Shown here in pieces: positions 1-9,000 of a stretch of DNA of 64,000 nucleotides. Source of the stretch: DATMER01 sp035536935 (GTDB lineage: Bacteria > Acidobacteriota > Thermoanaerobaculia > Multivoradales > UBA5704). The stretch is taken from NCBI GenBank assembly GCA_035536935.1, contig DATLNC010000137.1, positions 22,921 through 86,920 on the forward strand, written 5' to 3'. The notes beneath the pieces were generated by a model. That model saw only the letters and a list, made by a program, of their open reading frames with translations. It was not told where the DNA came from and did not search any database. The position numbers and the translations under genes were made by a program. Within the stretch, counting starts at the first letter, position 1. Every line of letters starts with the position of its first letter.

Positions 1-2
1 AG

Positions 3-3000
3 CTGCCGCTCGCTGCGCTAGCGGCGCTCAAGGCGGGGGGGACCTACCTGCCGATCGATCCCGCTTACCCGTCTGAGCGGGTGCTCTACATTCTGCGCGA
101 CGCCGGGGCCCGGGCGCTGCTGACCAGCTCCCGTGTACTGGCCACGCTGCCCGAGGTGCTGCTCCACGGCGGGCGTATGATCCTGTTCGACGGCGAGGCC
201 GATCCGCTCGAGAGCCTGGAAGAGGGCGCCGATGAGGGCAAGGTGCCGCCGCCGGTCGACTTCGATCCCGACGGGCTCGCCTATGTTATCTACACCTCGG
301 GCTCGACCGGCGCGCCGAAGGGCACCGAGCTGCACCACCGCGGCCTCTCCAACCTCATGGCCTGGCACAGCCGCGACAACGGCATGAGCCCCGTGGACCG
401 CTCGTCGCTGGTGGCCGGCCCGGGCTTCGACGCGTCGGTCTGGGAGACGTGGCCGCCGCTCGTCGCGGGCGCCTCCATCCATGTGGCGCCGCCGGACGTC
501 CTGCTCTCGCCACCGGCGATCCTCTTCTGGATGGCGGAGCGCGGCATCACAGTGGCGTTCCTGCCCACGCCGCTCGCCGAAGGGGTGCTTGCCGAGCCGA
601 TGCCCGAGGGCCTCGCGCTGCGCGTCCTCCACACCGGCGGCGACCGGCTCCATCGGCGGCCGAGCGCGGACGTGCGCTTTGAGCTCGTCAACCTCTACGG
701 TCCGACCGAGTCCACGGCGGTGACCACCTACTGCCATGTCGCCTCGGTGGGGGAGAAGGCGCCGCACATCGGCCTTCCGATCTCGAACCTGCGCGTCCAT
801 ATCCTCGACCGCGGCTTCGCCCCCGTACCGGTGGGAGTGCCCGGCGAGCTCTGCGCGGCCGGCGTGGCGCTGGCGCGCGGCTACAGGCGGCGGCCCGACC
901 TCACGGCCGAGAGGTTCATCCCCGATCCGCTGGGCGGGCCCGGCGAGCGGATCTACCGCACGGGCGACTTGGCACGCCGTCTACCGAACGGCGAGCTCGA
1001 GTTCCTCGGCCGGATCGACCATCAGGTCAAGATCCGCGGCTACCGGATCGAACTGGGGGAGATCGAGGCCGCGATTCGGCGCCACCCCGGCGTGCGCGAG
1101 GCCGTCGCGCTGGTGCGTGAGACCGACAAGCGCCTGGTCGGCTGCCTCGTGCTGAACGAGGACGGCGGGCTGCGCGCGGATGGCGCTGGCGAGGCGCTGC
1201 GCGCGTTCCTCTCCAGCTCGCTTCCCGAGATCATGATCCCATCGGCTTGGGTCTACCTCGAGGCGCTGCCGCTCACTCCGAACGGCAAGGTGGACCGCCG
1301 TGCCCTGGCTCGTATCGCTCCCGCTCCCGAAGCGCACGCTGCGTCCGCGCCGCCGCGCACTCCGACCGAGGCGGCGGTGGCCGAGGTCTGGTCGGACCTG
1401 CTGGGTGTCGAGGGGATCGGCGCCTTCGACGATTTCTTCGCGCTCGGCGGCCATTCGCTGCTCGCCGCCCGCCTGGCCGCCCGCATCCAGGAGCGGCTCG
1501 GCGTCGAGCTGCCGTTGCGCGTGATCTTCCAAGAGCCAACGGTAGCCCGCCTGGCCGCCTGGATCGAGGCCGAGCGGCACCATGGTGATGTTGCCGCCGG
1601 TCCTAGCTTGGCGGCGGGTGTGGCGGCGGCGCCGCTCTCCTTCGCGCAGCAGCGCCTGTGGCTCCTGGATCGGATGGAGCCGGGCTCGGCTGCATACAAT
1701 ATGCCGATTCTCCTGCACCTCTCGGGCTCGCTGCGGCCGGATGTCCTGGCCCTGGTGCTGGCCGAGGTGGTACGTCGTCATGCCGCGCTGCGCACCACGT
1801 TCGAGGTGCCCGAGGGCGCCGAGGATCCTGTCCAGGTCGTGCACCCTCTGGTTGGCTGGAACCTGCCCCTGGTGAACCTCGCGGGCCTACCCGGGTGGCC
1901 TGGGTGCGAAGCCGAGGCGGTCCGCCTCGTCACGGAGGAGTCCAGCCGTCCGTTCGACCTGCAACGCGGGCCCCTGTTGAGGACCGCCCTGCTGCGTATG
2001 GGGGCGGACGATCACCGCCTGGTCGTCACGATGCACCACATCGTCTCCGACGGCTGGTCTGTAGAGGTGCTGCTGCGCGAGTTGGGGGCTGTCTACCGGG
2101 CTTTCATCGCCGGACGGCCGTCGCCGCTGCTGGATCTGCCGGTGCAGTACCCTGACTTCTCGGTCTGGCAGCGGAACTGGCTTGCGGGGGAGGAGCAGGA
2201 GCGCCAGCTCGCTTATTGGCGCAGGCGCCTCGACGGAATGGCCGTGCCGCAGGTCCTCGAGCTTCCTGCGGACCGGCCCCGCCCGACCGTGTGGAGCTAT
2301 CGCGGCGCGGCCTACGAGGAGGAGGTGACGCGGGAGCTGGCCGGAAGGCTCGAGCAGCTCGGCCAGCGCTATGGAGCCACCCCGTTCATGACCTTTCTCG
2401 CCGCCTTTTTCGCGCTGCTGCACCGCTACACGGCGCAAGAGGACCTCCTGGTCGGAGCGCCGCTGGCTGGTCGCGGTCGGCCTGAGATCGCGGGGCTGAT
2501 CGGCTTTTTCGTCAACAGCCTGGCTCTGCGGGTGAGCCTGGCTGGCGACCCCACCTTCCCGGAGCTGCTCGCGCGGGTTCGGGAGGCGGTGCTCGGAGCG
2601 CATGCCCACCAGGATCTCCCGTTCGAGAAGCTCGTGGCGGACCTGGTGCCCAGCCGCGATCTCTCGCGCAACCCCTTGTTCCAGGTGATGCTCGCTTTCC
2701 AGAGTTCCCCGCCCGAGGAGCGCATCGCCGAGGGGCTGGCGATGAAGCTGGCCGCGATCCCGAGTGTCACGGCGAAGTTCGACCTCACCTTTGGGGTGCG
2801 GCTCGAAAGCGAGCGGACAGTCTTCGATCTCGAGTACAGCACCGACCTGTTCGACGCCGCCACCATGCGGCGCTTCGTCCAGCACTTCGTCCGGTTGCTC
2901 GAGGGCATCGTGGAGGTCCCTGCGAGGCGCGCCTCGGAGCTGCCGCTGCTGACAGAGGCCGAGGCACAGCAGCTCGTCGAGTGGAACGACACGGCGGCGG

Positions 3001-6000
3001 CCTTCCCGGAAGGACTCTGCCTTCACGAGTTGATCGAGGGGCAGGTGGAGCGCACGCCTGGGAGACCGGCGGTGACCTGCGACGGCCGCAGTCTCACCTA
3101 CCGGGAGCTGAACGATGCGGCCGACCGCCTCACGCGACGTCTGCGGTCGGCAGGGGTGGGGCCGGAGAGCGTCGTTGGCTTCCTTGCTGAGCGGTCGCTC
3201 GAAATGGTGGTTGGCCTGCTGGCCGTGCTCAAGTCGGGAGGGGCCTACCTTCCGCTCGATCCGGACCATCCCTCGGAGCGGCTGGCCCTCATGCTCGCTG
3301 ACTCAGGAGCGTGCCTCGTGCTGGTGCAGGAACGGCTGCAGGAGAAGCTGAGGTCGCTTGCGGCGCCGATCCTCCCTCTCGATGGCGTGGCGGAGCCGGG
3401 CCTGGATGCGGAGCGGCCGACGCCGCGGTCGGAGGTACAGCCGGACAACCTGGCGTACGTGATCTACACCTCGGGCTCGACGGGACTGCCGAAAGGGACG
3501 ATGGTCCCGCACCGGGCGATCGTCAACCACATGTTCTGGATGCAGTCGCAGCTCCCTCTCGGCTCTTCGGACCGGGTTCTCCAGAAGACTACGTTCAGCT
3601 TCGACGCTTCGATATGGGAGTTCTGGGCTCCGCTGATGGCCGGCTCGCTGCTGGTGATGGCCCTGCCGGGGGAGCAGCGCGATCCCGGCGCCCTGGTGCG
3701 CAGGATCCAGGAGGACGAAGTGACCGTGCTGCAGGTGGTGCCGTCGCTGCTCGGCGCCCTGGTGGAGTTCGGCGGGTTTGGGGATTGCCGCAGCCTGCGG
3801 CGGGTCTGCTGTGGCGGTGAAGCGCTGTCCCCCGACTTGGTGGCGGACTTCTTCCGGGTTTCCCAAGCGGAGCTGCTCAACCTCTACGGCCCGACGGAGG
3901 CGGCGGTGGACGTCACCTCGTGGGCCTGCGAATGGGCCGGCCGCCGGGGGAAAGTGCCGATCGGCCGTCCTGTGTCCAACACCCGGGTCCATGTCATGGA
4001 CCGCGGGTTGCGCGCCGTGCCGGTCGGAGTTCCGGGGGAACTGCTGATCGGTGGCGTGCAGGTGGGCCGGGGCTACCTGACGCGGCCGGAGCTGACCGCG
4101 GCGCGCTTCGTGCCCGACCCGATTTCCGGGGAGGCGGGAGCGCGGCTCTACCGTACCGGTGATTTGGTGAGACGGCTGCCGGACGGGTCGGTGGACTTCC
4201 TGGGCCGGATCGATCATCAGGTCAAGCTACGGGGCCTGCGCATCGAGCTGGGAGAAATTGAGGCGGCGCTCTGCCGTCATCCGGGCGTCTCGCGCGCGGC
4301 CGTCCTGGCGCGGGAAGAGAGGATCGGGGCCTTCTACGTGCCTGCCGGAGAGAGCATCCCCAACCCGGCCGATCTGGTTGCCGCGTTGCGCCGGGAGCTG
4401 CCGGAATACATGATCCCGGCGTGGTTCGTGGCGCTCCCCGCCCTGCCGCTCACCTCGAACGGCAAGATCGACCGGCGCGCTCTGACGGGGATCGCGCCGG
4501 CTGCCGTGGAGAGCGTCTCGGACATCCCTCCTCGGACCCCTGTGGAAAGGGAGTTGGCCCGGATCTGGTCGGCCCTTCTGGGGATCGAGGGGATCGGCGC
4601 CCACGACGACTTCTTCGCATTGGGCGGCCACTCGCTTCTGGCCGCGCGGCTGACCGCGCGAGTGCACGAGCGGCTCGGCGTCGACCTGCCGTTGCGCGTG
4701 ATCTTTCAGGAGCCCACGGTCGTCCGCCTCGCCGGCTGGATCGAGGCCGCTCGCCAAGGGTTGTCCGCGGGTCCGAGCCTCGTGGCGGGCCTTGCCGGCG
4801 AGGTGGCACCCCTTTCGTTTGCTCAGCAGCGCCTCTGGTTCTTCGAGCAGCTCCAGCCGGGATCTCCGGCCTATAACATCCCGATCCCTTTCCGCCTCAC
4901 CGGGCCGCTGCGGCCGGAGCTGCTGGCTGCGGCGCTGGCCGAGGTGGTGCGCCGCCATGGCACCTTGCGCACCACGTTCGAGGTGCCCGAGGGCGCCGCC
5001 GAGCCGGTGCAGGTGGTCCATCCCGCGGTTGGCTGGCACCTCCCCGCGATCGATCTGGGAGCCTTGCCTCCGGAGCTGCGCGAGGCCGAGGCCGGGCGGG
5101 TGGCTGCCGAGGACTCGCGCCGGCCGTTCGACATTCGGCGGTTCCCGCTGATGCGCACGACCCTGCTCCGTCTTGGTGCGAGCGAGCACCGGCTGCTCGC
5201 CACTCTGCACCACATCGTCTCCGACGGCTGGTCGATGGAGATTCTGGAGCGCGAGCTGGGGATCCTCTACGACGCGCTCTCCACGGACCGGCCGTCGCTC
5301 CTGCCGGAGCTGCCAGTGCAGTACGGCGATTTTGCAGTCTGGCAGCGGAGCTGGCTGTCCGGCCACGAGCTGGAGCGGCAGCTCGCCTACTGGCGCAGCC
5401 GCCTGGCCGAGCCTCCGGCGCTGGAACTGCCCACCGACCATCCGCGACCCGCGATCTGGAGCCAGCTCGGGGCCATGGAGATGGCTTTCCTGCCGGGCGA
5501 GCTGGCGGACCGGCTGGACGAGGTGGGCCGGAGCTACGGCGCCACGTCGTTCATGACGCTCTTCGCGGCCTTCCTGGCACTGCTTCAGCGCTACACCTCG
5601 CAGGAGGATCTCGTCGTGGGGACGCCCCTGGCCGGGCGCGGCAGGCCGGAGATCCAGGATCTCATCGGCTTCTTCGTCAACACCCTGGCCCTGCGGGTAT
5701 CGCTCGACGGCGATCCATCTTTTGAGACGCTGCTCGCCCGAGCGCGCGAGTGCGTGCTGGAGGCCTACGACCATCAGGACGTCCCCTTCGAGAAGCTCGT
5801 GGCCGAGCTGGCGCCCACTCCCGACCTGTCGCGTAACCCGCTGTTCCAGGTGGCCTTCACCGTCCAGGAGCGCCAGGAGCCGGTGCGGATCGGCGACGAT
5901 CTGGTCCTCTCCACAGGAGAGTGGGTTCACCACGGCACTGCCAAGTTCGACTTGTCGCTCCACGCCCAACGCACGGCGCAGGGGCTGGAGCTCTTGGCGG

Positions 6001-9000
6001 AGTACGGCACCGACCTCTTCGACGGGTCCACGGTTCGGCGCCTGATGGGCCACTTCCGTCGGCTCGTGGAGGGGATCGCGGCGGCGGGAGGGGAGCGGGC
6101 GCGCCTGTCCGAGCTGCCGTTGCTCGACGGGGCCGAGCGCGAGCAGGTGCTCACGGCGTGGAACCGGACGGCGGAGGAGATCCCGGAGGAACCGGTCCAC
6201 CGACTGGTTTTCCGGTGGGCGGAGGTCACGCCCGACGCGATTGCGGTGTCCTGGGAGGGTGGGAGCCTGACCTATGCCGGGCTGGCCCGCCGGGCCGCGG
6301 ACCTGGCGGACCGTCTGCTCGGCAAAGGGGTGGGACCGGAGACCGTGGTGGCGCTACGCCTTGAGCGCTCGGCCGATCTGGTGGCCGCGGCTCTGGCCGT
6401 TCTAGAAACAGGTGGAGCCTACCTGCCCATTGACCCGGCGCATCCGGAGGAGCGGGCGGAGTGGATCGTGAGGGATTCAGGAGCAGCGCTCCTGCTGACG
6501 GCGGAGACCCTCGAGGCTCTGGAACAGGAGGCGGTTCCCTCTCCTGCCCGGCAGCGCAGGGGAGGGCGGGGCAGGGGGCTTCTTCCCAACTCCCTCGCCT
6601 ATGTCATCTACACGTCGGGTTCCACCGGCACCCCCAAGGGCACGGAGCTGTGCCATCGCGGGCTCTCCAATCTGATCGCCTGGCATCGCCGGGCCCATGC
6701 CCTCGGTCCGGGTGACGCGTCTACTCTGTTGGCCGGCCCGGGGTTCGACGCTTCGGTCTGGGAAACGTGGTTCCCGCTCACCGCCGGGGCCACCTTGCAC
6801 GTGCCGCCGCGAGATGTGCTGCTGTCGTCCCCAAGATTGCTGGAGTGGTTGGCGATGAAGGAGCTCACGTTCGCCTTCCTCCCCACACCGCTGGCCGAGG
6901 CGGTACTCCTCGAGCCGCTGCCGGCCGGGCTTTCCCTGCACACCCTTTTCACCGGCGGCGACCGGCTTCGGCTGCGGCCAGCGCCGGACCTGCCGTTCGC
7001 ATTGGTCAATCTCTACGGCCCCGCCGAGTGCACCGTGGTGGCCCTGGCCGGCCGTGTGGCACCGGCGGGGGAGCGGAGGGCGGAGCTCCCGGAGATCGGC
7101 TTCCCTATCGCTAACACCCGGGCCTACATCCTCGACCGCTGGCTGCAGCTGGTTCCGGTCGGAGTACCCGGCGAGATCTGCCTGGCCGGCGAGGGCCTGG
7201 CCCGTTGCTACCGCAACCGGCCGGAGCTGACCGCGCGTGCCTTCGTCCCCGATCCCTTCGACGAGGGAAAGCGCCTGTACCGCACCGGCGACCTGGCGCG
7301 CTGGCTCCCGTCGGGCACGATCGAGTTCCTCGGCCGGGCCGATCATCAGGTAAAGATCCGTGGCCAGCGCATCGAGCTCGGCGAGATCGAGGTCAGCCTG
7401 GGCCGCCATCCGGCCGTGCGCGACTCTGTGGTGCTGGTGCGCGACAGGCGTCTCGTAGCCTATGTGGTCACCCACGAGGCGGTCACCGTCGAAGCTTTGC
7501 GCGCCTGGCTCGCCAGGAACCTGCCCGAAGCCATGGTTCCCACGGCCTGGGTCTTCCTGGATGCCTTACCCCTCACGCCCAATGGCAAGGTCGATCGCCG
7601 CGCTCTGCCCTCCCCGGCAGTGCCGCACGACAAGGGGACCTTCGTCAATCCGTCCACCCCTACGCAGCGCGCCCTGGCCAGGATCTGGGGCGCCCTCCTA
7701 GGCCTGGAGCGGGTGGGTGCCCAGGACAACTTCTTCCAACTCGGCGGGCACTCCCTCTCGGCCACGCAGATGGCCACCCGAGTGCACGAGCGCTTCGGGA
7801 TCGATTTGGAGCTGCGCGCGGTCTTCGAGAACCCGGTCCTCCAGGCGCTGGCAGCCCACGTCGACAGCGTGCGCGGCGCGTTGCGGGGCGATGCCGAGAG
7901 CGAAGGCATGTACCCGCTCTCATTTGGGCAGCAGCGCCTCTGGTTCCTCGATCGGTTGCAGCCGGGTTCGGCAGCCTACAACATTCCGGCCCTGTTGCGC
8001 TTCGTGGGGCCGTTGCGGCCGGAGATCCTCGCCGCCGTGCTGACCAGGGTGGTGAGCCGCCATGCCGCGCTGCGCACCACCTTCGAGACGTCCGAGGTCG
8101 GGGATGCCGTGCAAGTGGTGCACCGGCCAGACCCCTGGTCCCTGCCCCTGATCGACCTCGCAGGCCTGTCCGCTGACGAGCGCGAGACCGAGGCCTGGCG
8201 GCTCACGAAAGAGGAAGCCGAGAAACCGTTCGACCTCCAGCGCGGGCCGATGCTGCGCACGTCCCTGCTGCGCCTCGGCCCTCTGGGGGAGGATACCGAG
8301 CACCGGCTGCTTGCCACGATGCACCACATCGTCGCCGACGGCTGGTCTCTGGATCTGTTTTTGCGCGAGATCGGGATCCTCTACGGCGCCTGCGCCGAGG
8401 GGCGGCCCTCCCCCCTTCCGGAGCTGCCAATGCAGTACCCGGACTTCGCGGTCTGGCAACGGAGCTGGCTTACGGGAGACGAGTTGGAGCGGCAGCTCGG
8501 CTACTGGCGCGTGCGCCTGGCGCAACCGCCGGTCTTCGAGCTGCCCATGGACCGGCCCCGGCCGGCGATCTGGAGCTTCCCCGGCGATGTCGTGAGGATG
8601 GAATTGCCGGAGACGTTGGCGGGCCGACTGGAACGCTTTGGCCAGAGCCGCCAAGCTACGCCGTTCATGACCCTCTTTGCCGGCTTCCTGGTCCTGCTGT
8701 ATCGCTATACCGGGAAGGCGGATCTGCTGGTGGGCACTCCCGTGGCGGGACGGAGCCGCGTCGATATCGAAGCGCTGATCGGGTTTTTCGTCAACATGCT
8801 GCCGCTGCGGGTCAGCCTTGAGGGAGAGCCGACCTTCCTCGAGGTTCTGGACCGCGTGCGGGAGTCAGCGCTCGCGGCGTACGCCTACCAGGACATCCCG
8901 TTCGAGAAGCTGGTCGCGGAGGTGGCGCCGGAGCGCGACCTGTCGCGCAACCCTCTGTTCCAGGTGCTCTTCGCGTTCCTGGACGGTGGCGAGCGGACTC

